NCBI GenBank assembly: GCA_964406475.1
Contig: CAYORS010000010.1
Span: 1 to 33,257 of the forward strand
DNA: 33,257 bases
Direction of reading: 5' to 3'
DNA from: JAQBQZ01 sp964406475
Lineage (GTDB): Bacteria > Patescibacteriota > Minisyncoccia > Phycocordibacterales > CAIRYW01
Within the stretch, counting starts at the first letter, position 1. Every line of letters starts with the position of its first letter. This document shows, in pieces, positions 20,483-28,064 of the stretch. Below the pieces are notes generated by a model, which was not told where the DNA came from, searched no databases, and worked only from the letters and a program-made list of their open reading frames with translations. The position numbers were made by a program, and so were the translations under genes.

Positions 20483-22528
20483 TTATATATCAAGCCGTGC
20501 CATCTTAGCGTTTGACTGAATGAATGACTTGCGACTCGGCACATCATTGCCCATAAGAATATCGATGACTTTGTCGGCTTGTACAGCATCTTCAATAGTG
20601 ACTTGTTTCAAAACACGATTATTAACATCCATTGTTGTTTCTGCAAGCTCTTCTGCATTCATTTCTCCAAGACCTTTATATCTTTGGAGGGTGACTTTTT
20701 TAGATTTTTTGGCTTCTTCTTTTTCACCTTCTTCACTTTCCTCTTCTTGAGATTCTTCTGCATCACTTTCGTTGATTTGGAGCTTGTTTGCTTTGAGAAA
20801 ACTGTCTTTTTCTTCTTCAAGATAGAAGTAGTGGATTTCTTTGCCATACTTCAACTTATAAAGAGGTGGTTGAGCAATATAAATATATCCATTTTCAATA
20901 AGAGGACGGAAATATCGATAAAAGAGAGTGAGAAGAAGGGTTCGAATATGCGCACCATCCACATCAGCATCTGTTGCAATAATTATTTTGTGATAACGAA
21001 GCTTATCAAGATTGAACGTATCTCCTATTGCAGTTCCAAGAGCAACCACTAGATTTGTGATCTGCTCTGATGCGAGCATTTTATCAAGTCGTGCTCTTTC
21101 GATGTTCAAAATCTTTCCTCGAAGAGGAAGTATTGCTTGTGTGCGTCTATCACGTCCTGTTTTTGCAGTACCTCCAGCAGAATCTCCCTCCACAATAAAG
21201 AGCTCTGATTCTGAAGCATCCTTTGACTGACAGTCAGCAAGCTTACCAGGCAGAGTCATTCCTTCAAGAGCCCCCTTTCGAAGAATAGAATCTTTGGCCG
21301 CTTTGGCCGCTTTGCGGGCTCTCATCGCGAGAACAGCTTTGTTGATAATTGCTTTTGCATCATCAGGATTCTCCTCAAGGAACATCGAGAACGCTTCGCC
21401 AAAGACAGTCGCTACAGCACCTTGAGCTTCCATACTTCCAAGCTTTGCTTTGGTTTGTCCCTCAAACTGAATCTCTCGAAGCTTTACTGACACCACAGCT
21501 GTCAAACCTTCAAGCACATCATCCCCCGTGAACGCATCTGCATTATCTTTGACTGCGTTTTGTTTTTTGGCATAGGTGTTTAATGTTCGTGTCAAAGCCG
21601 TCTTGAACCCTGTGATATGCGTTCCCCCTTCTGGGTTATAAATATTGTTAGCAAATCCAGTAATACGAGATGACATATCATCTACGTACTGAAGAGCTAT
21701 CTCCACAGATTCGACTCCTTCGACTTTTTTCTCAACATAAAAGATGTTTTTGTGAAGAGGTTTTTGAACTTGGTTATTGAACTTCACAAGTGATGCGAGA
21801 CCACCTTCAAAATAAAATGTATATGATGGCGCATCGATATCAAGTTCACGGAAATACTGCACATCAAAAGAATCAGGAGTTTTATCGAGGTGGGTACAAT
21901 CAATCACTGCAATCTTAAGTCCCTTCACAAGGTACGCCTGCTGTCGCATATGCGAGACGATTCTTTTAAAATCATAATCTTGCTTACCAAAGATTGTTTC
22001 ATCTGGTTCAAATGTCACAACTGTACCATTCAGTTTTGATGATTCGATTTTCTTTACTGGCGCTTTCTTTTTACCGATAGAGTATTCTTGGAAATAGTGT
22101 CCTCCGTCTCTGAAGACATCAACACGACAGTACGTTGAGAGTGCATTTACTACTGACGCTCCCACACCATGGAGACCTCCCGAGACTTTGTATCCTTCTC
22201 CACCAAACTTACCTCCCGCATGGAGTGTCGTCATGATTGTATCGAGTGCAGAGAGTTTGGTCTTTGGGTGAATGTCTACCGGAATACCTCGTCCGTTATC
22301 TGTCACACGTATTCTGTTGTTTGGGAGAAGTACAATCTCAATATCATTAGCAAAACCACCCATCGCTTCATCGCGAGAGTTGTCAAAGATTTCCCATACA
22401 AGATGATGGAATCCGTCGGGACCTGTCGTACCAATATACATCCCAGGACGCTTTCGTACAGGCTCTAACCCCTCAAGGATAGTGATCGCTTCTGCACCAT
22501 AATTAGACTTTTTTTCTTCTTTTGCCAT
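20483..22528 (-). CDS. gyrB: DNA gyrase subunit B
   Basis: ATPase subunit of gyrase, which introduces negative supercoils. The 681-residue product has the GHKL ATPase (about 1-225: RKRPGMYIG, EIFDNSRDEAMGG, VTDNGRGIPV, GGLHGVGASVVNAL), the transducer domain, and the TOPRIM part (EGDSAGG, then DADVDGAHIRTLLL), ending with QRYKGLGEMN and the tail. A strongly acidic then basic linker (about 586-611, NESDAEESQEEESEEGEKEE) just before QRYKGLGEM is unusual for such a short GyrB. Catalytic Glu and ATP-lid residues look intact. TATAAT at 22537-22542, 8 nt from the ATG, predicts a near-leaderless mRNA. gyrA is not in the window. Confidence 0.97.
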   Translation of the reverse strand: MAKEEKKSNYGAEAITILEGLEPVRKRPGMYIGTTGPDGFHHLVWEIFDNSRDEAMGGFANDIEIVLLPNNRIRVTDNGRGIPVDIHPKTKLSALDTIMTTLHAGGKFGGEGYKVSGGLHGVGASVVNALSTYCRVDVFRDGGHYFQEYSIGKKKAPVKKIESSKLNGTVVTFEPDETIFGKQDYDFKRIVSHMRQQAYLVKGLKIAVIDCTHLDKTPDSFDVQYFRELDIDAPSYTFYFEGGLASLVKFNNQVQKPLHKNIFYVEKKVEGVESVEIALQYVDDMSSRITGFANNIYNPEGGTHITGFKTALTRTLNTYAKKQNAVKDNADAFTGDDVLEGLTAVVSVKLREIQFEGQTKAKLGSMEAQGAVATVFGEAFSMFLEENPDDAKAIINKAVLAMRARKAAKAAKDSILRKGALEGMTLPGKLADCQSKDASESELFIVEGDSAGGTAKTGRDRRTQAILPLRGKILNIERARLDKMLASEQITNLVVALGTAIGDTFNLDKLRYHKIIIATDADVDGAHIRTLLLTLFYRYFRPLIENGYIYIAQPPLYKLKYGKEIHYFYLEEEKDSFLKANKLQINESDAEESQEEESEEGEKEEAKKSKKVTLQRYKGLGEMNAEELAETTMDVNNRVLKQVTIEDAVQADKVIDILMGNDVPSRKSFIQSNAKMARLDI

Positions 22529-22536
22529 ATCATTCT

Positions 22537-22542
22537 ATTATA
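22537..22542 (-). promoter_or_regulatory. gyrB -10 element, predicted near-leaderless
   Basis: A perfect minus-strand TATAAT ends 8 nt before the gyrB ATG. No clear -35 accompanies it. The TTGACT nearby (22566) faces the other way and serves the small gene at 22615. Confidence 0.55.
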
Positions 22543-22565
22543 CCATTTTAGTAGTTTAATAACTA

Positions 22566-22593
22566 TTGACTACCTATGTTTTTGTGATATTTT
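22566..22593 (+). promoter_or_regulatory. Promoter of the small transcript at 22615
   Basis: TTGACT (22566-22571), a 16-nt spacer and TATTTT (22588-22593). Transcription should start near 22600. Confidence 0.5.
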
Positions 22594-22614
22594 AATTAAG
22601 AACTTACCACCACT

Positions 22615-22773
22615 ATGCCCACCTTCTTTGCTCTTTTCATCGTGACCACAGTTACGCTTTACTGCGGACTCGAAGTCTGCGAATGGTTTTCAATGGGTTC
22701 TGGACAAAAGTCCGTGGCCTCATCGCAAAGCTCAAACTCCCCTCGTCTTAGACGAGGGGTATTTTTATTTTAA
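22615..22773 (+). CDS. Small ORF, 52 aa, or structured small RNA
   Basis: The ORF from ATG 22615 begins MPTFFALFIVTTVTLYCGLE, a plausible single membrane helix (residues 3-19), followed by a Ser-rich tail. However, the last 12 codons run through the terminator and the TAA (22771-22773) lies at the end of the U-tract. The RNA also holds two other hairpins, GCGGACT/AGTCTGC (22664-22670 with 22674-22680) and GGAC/GTCC (22702-22705 with 22710-22713), and is GC-richer than its surroundings. This could therefore be a small RNA of about 170 nt rather than a membrane peptide. I cannot decide between the two. Confidence 0.4.
   Translation: MPTFFALFIVTTVTLYCGLEVCEWFSMGSGQKSVASSQSSNSPRLRRGVFLF
22739..22770 (+). 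terminator. Terminator inside the small ORF at 22615
   Basis: A perfect 9-bp stem CCCCTCGTC/GACGAGGGG (22739-22747 with 22751-22759), loop TTA, then TATTTTTATTTT. It reads as the 3' end of ORF 22615. Confidence 0.9.
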
Positions 22774-22797
22774 CTTTATGTTAGAATAATTTTGGAT

Positions 22798-22980
22798 ATG
22801 AACACCTCTATCACCCACCCTAACCCCGAAGTGCAGCAAGTAGCAAATGCACTCAGACATCTGACCGAACAAGCAGGCTTTCGTCTGTTTATACCCAAGG
22901 AACCACCCGGATACGAAAGCACTCCAGAAGGTTTTACGAGAGCAGCATTATCAGCAGCAGATTTCTGGAAAAAATCGTAA
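22798..22980 (+). CDS. Small uncharacterised protein, 60 aa
   Basis: Unrecognised soluble product beginning MNTSITHPNPEVQQVANALR, with a predicted helix (about 10-28), a Pro/Gly-rich middle (IPKEPPGYESTPEG) and a second helix (about 45-58) ending FWKKS. ATG 22798 has AATAAT (22785-22790) 7 nt upstream, overlapping TAGAAT, and no Shine-Dalgarno, consistent with a leaderless start. A tiny second ORF begins 5 nt after its stop and both share the terminator at 23055. Confidence 0.55.
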   Translation: MNTSITHPNPEVQQVANALRHLTEQAGFRLFIPKEPPGYESTPEGFTRAALSAADFWKKS

Positions 22981-22985
22981 TAGCC

Positions 22986-23045
22986 ATGAACGACTCAGTC
23001 AAATACGATATTCTGGTTGAACAAGATTGGTGGGTATTAGGCTGA
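22986..23045 (+). CDS. Tiny ORF, 19 aa, downstream of the gene at 22798
   Basis: ATG 22986 to TGA 23045 encodes a 19-residue acidic peptide (MNDSVKYDILVEQDWWVLG). It begins 5 nt after the previous stop, so translational coupling is possible. The end of the ORF overlaps a hairpin GGTGGGT/ACCCACC (23029-23035 with 23045-23051), and a terminator follows. Evidence for translation is only position and coupling, so this is tentative; it may simply be a 3' untranslated region. Confidence 0.3.
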   Translation: MNDSVKYDILVEQDWWVLG

Positions 23046-23054
23046 CCCACCACC

Positions 23055-23082
23055 CCTGATGTTTGCACATCAGGTTTTTTTT
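23055..23082 (+). terminator. Terminator of the 22798-23045 unit
   Basis: CCTGATG (23055-23061), loop TTTGCA, CATCAGG (23068-23074), then eight T. The T-tract lies at the -35 distance from the TATAGT of the next small gene. Confidence 0.9.
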
Positions 23083-23127
23083 ATTGGATTAATCATGCTA
23101 TAGTTAATACGGAAACAATTAGAATCT

Positions 23128-23292
23128 ATGGCAAAAAAAACTGCAGCTAAAGAGCTTAACTGGAAAGCAATTGAAAGCACCGTAAGAACTGCAAGCAAGT
23201 CCTTGGGAAGGAATTTGGCTCGCAAGAATCTCAAAGCTACCATTGCTTTAAAAAATACTTCTGTGGGATGGACTCTTACAGTTCGACCATGA
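23128..23292 (+). CDS. Small basic protein, 54 aa
   Basis: Unrecognised product starting MAKKTAAKELNWKAIESTVR; net strongly positive, with a helical Lys/Arg-rich first half (TASKSLGRNLARKN) and a beta-like end (ATIALKNTSVGWTLTVRP). It could bind nucleic acid, but nothing specific shows this. TATAGT at 23099-23104 is the likely -10, with the preceding terminator's T-tract at the -35 position; the leader would be about 17 nt. A terminator follows 18 nt after the stop and overlaps the end of pheT. Confidence 0.6.
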   Translation: MAKKTAAKELNWKAIESTVRTASKSLGRNLARKNLKATIALKNTSVGWTLTVRP

Positions 23293-23310
23293 TCATAATC
23301 TTCTACAATC

Positions 23311-23337
23311 ACACCGGCACAAGCTGGTGTTTTTTTA
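23311..23337 (+). terminator. Terminator of the small gene at 23128
   Basis: ACACCGGC (23311-23318), loop ACAA, GCTGGTGT (23323-23330) with one G-U pair, followed by seven T that overlap the pheT stop codon on the other strand. Confidence 0.88.
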
Positions 23338-25305
23338 TCGTATCTCCCACCCCTTACTTTGGAGCATATCGTATACTTTCTGCATCATTGTATTAACCTC
23401 TTCATCTGTCAAAGTTTTTTCGTAAGATTGGAATACCATTCTGTATGCGTAAGACACCTTTTCAACTTCTCCCGTGTCTTTATTCTTTTTTTCAAAAGAA
23501 TCAAAAAGCTCATATCGATAAAGAAGATCTTTCACGACAGGCAATACCGTATCCCATACCAAACGAGCTTCGGTACCCTTGGGAGTGAAGACAGCAAAAT
23601 CCCTCACAACAAAAGGAAAGATTGAGGGAGTTTTATATTTTGTATCAATAGGTAAGATATCAAGTGATGTTTTTTGAGAAGACAGTGTATCAACTAGATG
23701 ATCAAAATCGACTTCAAAAATACCCTCTTTGTGATTAGTAAGACCGATGCTTTGACCATTTTTTGATATGATCCCTCCTGTATCATCAATAGTACAAAGT
23801 ATCTCAACTTTAACACCAAGAAGTTCAAAAACCTTGTCGCGTATTTCTTTAATTTCATCATTAACACGGATACCTTTTGGAGTTTTTTTGTATCCGATAC
23901 CCACACAAAGAGACAAGAACTCTCTTCCGTCTTTCCATACATTACCAAACTCATAGAGACACACCTTATTCATACCAATCAAATCAGCATAATACAGTGC
24001 ATTGTTTATTTTTTCCTCCATTGCATCACTCAAATTTGTACGCAAATATCTCTGCTCTTGTGAGAGAGGCTTTAATACTTCTCTTTCTCCTTGTGCTGCA
24101 AATGCATAGGTCATAATTTCTGAAAATCCCTCTTGTATAAAGAAGTTTCTTACTTTTGTACGAAGAGCTATTTTGTGATCATATTTTTGAAGTCCTTTAA
24201 TCTTTGGCAATACCCCCAACACATTATCATATCCCATCAGTCGGCCCACCTCGTCAACCACATCTTCTTTTATCTTAAGATCTTGTCGTGAAGGGTCTGG
24301 ATAAAGAGCAAGGACATTACCCTCTCTTCGTGCACTCACAGACGCTCTATTCAACAAAAGTACCATCTCATCCAAAGACAAAGCTGTGCCAATTCTTTCT
24401 TGCACAAAAGATTCTGTTACTTCGATACGGTGTTCTGTTTTTTTGTATGTTCCGGCTTTTGTGATAGGACTTACAATAATATCAGGATCTGTTTGTTTTA
24501 AAATACACACAAAAAGACCAAGAGCCCTTTCTGTGATCTGAGCACTTATTTTGTTTTCAAATCTTTTGCTTGAGTCGGTCTTTATATTGAGTCGAGTTGA
24601 TGTTTTGCGTACATACGTAGCATCAAAATGAGCAGATTCGACAATGATATGATGAGTATTGTATGTAGTCTCCGCATTTTTGCCTCCTTTGATACCTGCA
24701 AGTGCACAAGGTGATTCTTTGTCAGCAATCACAACAATATCTTTGTCGAGCGAAATCTCTTTGTTGTCTAATGTAATTATTTTTTCACCCTCTCGTGCAT
24801 ATCGCACCACAATCTCATCTTTGATTTTCCCTGCATCAAACACGTGCATAGGTTGACCCATATCAAACATAACGTAGTTTGATATGTCTGCAAAAACATT
24901 GATTGATTTTTGCCCCATCGAATGGAGAGCATCAACAAGCCAATCGGGTGATTTTGTTTTTGTAATATTAATAATCTGCAATGCAGAATATACATCACAG
25001 ACATCTCCGGCTTCAATCGATATAGAAGGAGCTGTGAGATCACCTGCATCAACAATGTTTTCTATGTCACGTTCTTTAAACTCATTTTGAGGAAGTAGAG
25101 CTGCGAGTTCCTTTGCAATCCCATAATACGACAAACAATATGAAGCACGATCAGGCAACACCTTCACATCAAGCACATCATCATTTGTCTTCTTCTCTAT
25201 ACCTTCAACTTCAAAAATATGAAATGTTAAAAGATTCGCAATCTCTTCTGATGAAGGAAGAGGTTTTTTGAAGTATGTCTGAAGCCACTTGTGAGAAATT
25301 TTCAT
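23335..25305 (-). CDS. pheT: Phenylalanine-tRNA ligase beta subunit, short form
   Basis: Beta subunit of the heterotetrameric PheRS, carrying editing and tRNA-binding parts. The product is 656 residues against about 790 in E. coli. It starts MKISHKWLQTYFKK but goes directly to the VKVLPDRASYCLSYYGIAKEL segment, so the EMAP/tRNA_bind OB domain usually inserted at about 40-150 is missing. The B3/B4 editing region (about 90-270), the B5 DNA-binding-like domain (about 270-350), the catalytic-like core and the C-terminal FDX-ACB anticodon-binding domain (about 560-656, FPFVVRDFAVF onward) are present. The start lies one nucleotide after the pheS stop, so it is translationally coupled. No Shine-Dalgarno. 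It converges with the small gene at 23128. Confidence 0.97.
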   Translation of the reverse strand: MKISHKWLQTYFKKPLPSSEEIANLLTFHIFEVEGIEKKTNDDVLDVKVLPDRASYCLSYYGIAKELAALLPQNEFKERDIENIVDAGDLTAPSISIEAGDVCDVYSALQIINITKTKSPDWLVDALHSMGQKSINVFADISNYVMFDMGQPMHVFDAGKIKDEIVVRYAREGEKIITLDNKEISLDKDIVVIADKESPCALAGIKGGKNAETTYNTHHIIVESAHFDATYVRKTSTRLNIKTDSSKRFENKISAQITERALGLFVCILKQTDPDIIVSPITKAGTYKKTEHRIEVTESFVQERIGTALSLDEMVLLLNRASVSARREGNVLALYPDPSRQDLKIKEDVVDEVGRLMGYDNVLGVLPKIKGLQKYDHKIALRTKVRNFFIQEGFSEIMTYAFAAQGEREVLKPLSQEQRYLRTNLSDAMEEKINNALYYADLIGMNKVCLYEFGNVWKDGREFLSLCVGIGYKKTPKGIRVNDEIKEIRDKVFELLGVKVEILCTIDDTGGIISKNGQSIGLTNHKEGIFEVDFDHLVDTLSSQKTSLDILPIDTKYKTPSIFPFVVRDFAVFTPKGTEARLVWDTVLPVVKDLLYRYELFDSFEKKNKDTGEVEKVSYAYRMVFQSYEKTLTDEEVNTMMQKVYDMLQSKGWEIR

Positions 25306-25306
25306 T

Positions 25307-26023
25307 TTAAAATTGAGTTATAAACCGAACATCACCTGTATAAAGCTCACGAATATCAGTTAAGCCGTATTTGACAGCCACAAACCGATCAATCCCCCCA
25401 CCAAACGCAAAACCTTGCCATTTTGTACTATCTACCCCAGAAGCTTCGAGAACATTGGGATGAACAAGTCCAGCCCCCATCATCTCGAGCCATTTACCTT
25501 TCCATTTGACATCTACCTCAACACCAGGTTCAACAAAAGGGAAAAAACTGGGACGAAACCTTATCTCTACATCAGGACCAAAATATTTCTGAAAAAAATG
25601 GAGAAGAACACCTTTGAGATGTGCCATCGACACAACCTTATCAACAAACAAACCTTCAAACTGATGAAATTGTGCTTCGTGCGATGCGTCTGTCGCCTCA
25701 TTACGAAAAACCTTACCAGGAACAATAATCGCAATCTGGTCTCCTTCGTTTAAAGGATGTGACTCCATATATCGAATCTGCACAGGAGATGTGTGTGTGC
25801 GAAGAAGTTTTTTTTCGCTTTCTGGTTTGATCCAAAACGTATCTTGCATATCACGAGCAGGATGATCAGGAGGGAAATTCAACGCTTCAAAATTATAATG
25901 ATCTGTCTCAAGCTCTGGACCTTCCACCACAGAAAAACCCATTTCATCAAAAATAGCAGATATTTCAGCAATAGCCCGAGTAATAAGGTGAATATGACCT
26001 TTTTTGAGTTCACTATGTTCCAT
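25307..26023 (-). CDS. pheS: Phenylalanine-tRNA ligase alpha subunit, short form
   Basis: Catalytic subunit of PheRS. The 238-residue product (about 330-350 in most bacteria) begins MEHSELKKGHIHLITRAIAEI at the edge of the class II core, so the N-terminal coiled coil that grips tRNA-Phe is missing. Core motifs are present: GPELETDHYNFEALNFPPDHPARD, motif 2 (VFRNEATDASHEAQFHQFEG) and motif 3 (GFAFGGGIDRFVAVKYGL). The frame is open to 26089, but ATG 26023 is supported by TATAAT 9 nt upstream and by the homology start. First gene of a pheS-pheT operon. Confidence 0.96.
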   Translation of the reverse strand: MEHSELKKGHIHLITRAIAEISAIFDEMGFSVVEGPELETDHYNFEALNFPPDHPARDMQDTFWIKPESEKKLLRTHTSPVQIRYMESHPLNEGDQIAIIVPGKVFRNEATDASHEAQFHQFEGLFVDKVVSMAHLKGVLLHFFQKYFGPDVEIRFRPSFFPFVEPGVEVDVKWKGKWLEMMGAGLVHPNVLEASGVDSTKWQGFAFGGGIDRFVAVKYGLTDIRELYTGDVRFITQF

Positions 26024-26032
26024 ATAACTCAA

Positions 26033-26038
26033 ATTATA
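26033..26038 (-). promoter_or_regulatory. pheS -10 element
   Basis: A perfect minus-strand TATAAT ends 9 nt before the pheS ATG, predicting a leader of 2-3 nt. The -35 is poor (TGGATT at 16-nt spacing). Confidence 0.5.
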
Positions 26039-26097
26039 ACCAAAATAAAATAAAAATCCATTTTGGAGAAACCCCTTCAAAATATTCAAAAAAAGTG

Positions 26098-26103
26098 TAT
26101 AAT
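26098..26103 (+). promoter_or_regulatory. -10 element of the glycosyltransferase gene
   Basis: TATAAT ends 13 nt before ATG 26117, with TTCAAA as a -35 at 16-nt spacing. It supports ATG 26117 over an in-frame upstream start at 26063, which would lie before the promoter. Confidence 0.55.
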
Positions 26104-26116
26104 ATTCAACAAAACA

Positions 26117-27349
26117 ATGGATTCCCTTATTACAACACTAGGATCGGGCTTTATTTTTTGTGCTCTCTATTTTGAGGTCTTTTTGCTTATTTCCCTTTTT
26201 GAGACAAAGAACAAAAGAAAAGACGAAAAAAAGATTGTTTTTTTCTATCCCCCCGTCACCATTATTGTTCCTGTATGGAATGAAGAAAAGACAATAGAAG
26301 GCACCCTCATATCTCTTTTAGCTCTCGATTATCCCAAAGACAAACTTCATATTATGGTTGTTGATGATGGAAGCACAGACAACACACAAGAAGTGCTCAA
26401 AAAATACGCAGGTCACCCAATAATTGAAATCCATTCAAAACAAAATGGTGGCAAATACACAGCACTCAATTTTGGTATTACCCATATGAAAACCGATTTT
26501 GTAGGATGTCTTGATGCAGATTCATTTGTTCATCCTGATGCTCTCAAAAACATTATGCGTAGATTCCAAGATGAAGATGTTATGGCAGTTACTCCTTCTA
26601 TGGTGATAGAAAGACCGAACAACACACTCCGCAAAATGCAACGTGCTGAATATAGCTATGGTAATTTTATGCGAAAAGCATATGCATCGATTGGTGCGAT
26701 ACATATCACCCCTGGACCTTTTTCTTTTTTTCGTAAAAAAGTTTTTGATATTGTGGGACCATACAAACACGCACATAATACAGAAGATATGGAAATGGCG
26801 ATGCGTATGCAAAGCCATCATATGAAAATCGTCAACGCATCAGATGCGATTGTTTATACAGTAGGACCTGACACAATCAAAAAACTCTACAAACAACGCG
26901 TCCGTTGGGTGAGTGGATTCCTTGCCAACCTCATTGATTATAGACATATGGTTTTCAACAGAAGCTTTGGTGACCTAGGTATTCTTGTTTTACCGTTTGC
27001 AATCGTGAGTATCTGTCTTTCATTCATATTTGTAGGTATTTCTCTTTATCAGGTATTAGAACATTTGATTGAACTCTGTGCACGTTTTATTACACTCGGA
27101 TTTGACGCATTTACATTCCATTCATTCAACTGGTTCTTTGTTGATACATCTCTGTTTAATATTTTATCTTTCGTTCTGATGGGGTTTATTATGAGCCTTA
27201 TTATGTATGGATATCGCACAGTCTACGGACGATGGAGAATCACCGCAGAGATATTTTACTTTCTCTTTCTTTACTCCTTCATCGCACCTTTTTGGCTTAT
27301 CAAATCAGTGTATAATAATATGATTGGCAAAACGGCATCATGGAGATAA
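26117..27349 (+). CDS. Family 2 glycosyltransferase, membrane-bound
   Basis: A processive-type GT2 enzyme of 410 residues that probably makes a surface polysaccharide. It has an N-terminal membrane helix (about 8-28), the GT-A domain with VVDDGSTDN (Asp83, Asp84), CLDADS (Asp133, Asp135), the acceptor-site NTEDMEMAMR (Glu223, Asp224) and QRVRW (260-264), the Q/RxxRW motif of cellulose, hyaluronan and poly-N-acetylglucosamine synthases. Several membrane helices follow (about 285-320, 350-375, 380-405). It closely resembles PgaC/IcaA-like N-acetylglucosaminyltransferases in layout, but the sugar is not certain. The gene is followed by a membrane thioredoxin-like protein and a convergent PIG-L deacetylase, which fits envelope glycan synthesis and deacetylation. 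Confidence 0.9.
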   Translation: MDSLITTLGSGFIFCALYFEVFLLISLFETKNKRKDEKKIVFFYPPVTIIVPVWNEEKTIEGTLISLLALDYPKDKLHIMVVDDGSTDNTQEVLKKYAGHPIIEIHSKQNGGKYTALNFGITHMKTDFVGCLDADSFVHPDALKNIMRRFQDEDVMAVTPSMVIERPNNTLRKMQRAEYSYGNFMRKAYASIGAIHITPGPFSFFRKKVFDIVGPYKHAHNTEDMEMAMRMQSHHMKIVNASDAIVYTVGPDTIKKLYKQRVRWVSGFLANLIDYRHMVFNRSFGDLGILVLPFAIVSICLSFIFVGISLYQVLEHLIELCARFITLGFDAFTFHSFNWFFVDTSLFNILSFVLMGFIMSLIMYGYRTVYGRWRITAEIFYFLFLYSFIAPFWLIKSVYNNMIGKTASWR

Positions 27350-27369
27350 TTAGTACTAAACATAATAAT

Positions 27370-28059
27370 ATGAATCAAGAAAAAATAATCGACTGGAAAA
27401 AATATATCATTACCTTTTTTATTACCGCATCAATATTCGGAACTGCTTTTTTTGTCAGTAATTATTTCAACAATAAACGAATCGATGAGATCAAATCAAT
27501 TCAAGATTCGATTTCGACAAATATTATGTCTTCAGAGACACAAGTTTCTCTTCTTTCTGATCTTAATTGTGAAGATGTTGGTAACAATATGCTTTCAAAT
27601 GAATTAAACTCCCTTGCAGAACGTATTGAGTATAGCGAAAAAAACATCGGAAGCAATGACAAGGAAGTACTCCAACTCAAAAAATTCTATTCTCTTCTCG
27701 AGATCAAAGACTATCTTCTTATGAAACGACTTTCTCTCCGCTGTGATAAAAAATTTATTTTTGCTCTTTACTTTTATGCAGATAGCAAGAAATGTGCAGA
27801 CTGCGATAAAGCAAGCTACATTCTTACCTATTTGAGAGAGCAGTATCCTGATCTTCGCGTGTATTCTTTTGATTACAATCTTGATTTGAGTGCTATAAAG
27901 ACACTTATAAATGTTACCAAAATAACAGACAAACTTCCCGCAATCGTGATTGATGGACAAGTGCTCTCTTGGCCACAAGACAAAGACAGTCTCGAAAAAA
28001 TAATCAAATCTCGATATCCCAAAGATGGTAGACGGGCAACAACCACCACCTCTCACTAA
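27370..28059 (+). CDS. Membrane-anchored thioredoxin-like protein
   Basis: The 229-residue product has an N-terminal membrane helix (about 12-30), a charged helical segment (about 35-125) and a thioredoxin-like region (about 128-220) with the redox pair KCADCDKAS (Cys142, Cys145) and a cis-Pro-like LPAIVIDG. Its outside location is inferred from the anchor. It may reduce or shuffle disulfides, or act as a redox-linked partner; no family name can be assigned with confidence. ATG 27370 lies 20 nt after the glycosyltransferase stop; an in-frame ATG at 27340 would overlap that gene by 10 nt and is the alternative. Likely cotranscribed with the glycosyltransferase. Confidence 0.75.
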   Translation: MNQEKIIDWKKYIITFFITASIFGTAFFVSNYFNNKRIDEIKSIQDSISTNIMSSETQVSLLSDLNCEDVGNNMLSNELNSLAERIEYSEKNIGSNDKEVLQLKKFYSLLEIKDYLLMKRLSLRCDKKFIFALYFYADSKKCADCDKASYILTYLREQYPDLRVYSFDYNLDLSAIKTLINVTKITDKLPAIVIDGQVLSWPQDKDSLEKIIKSRYPKDGRRATTTTSH

Positions 28060-28064
28060 ATAAA

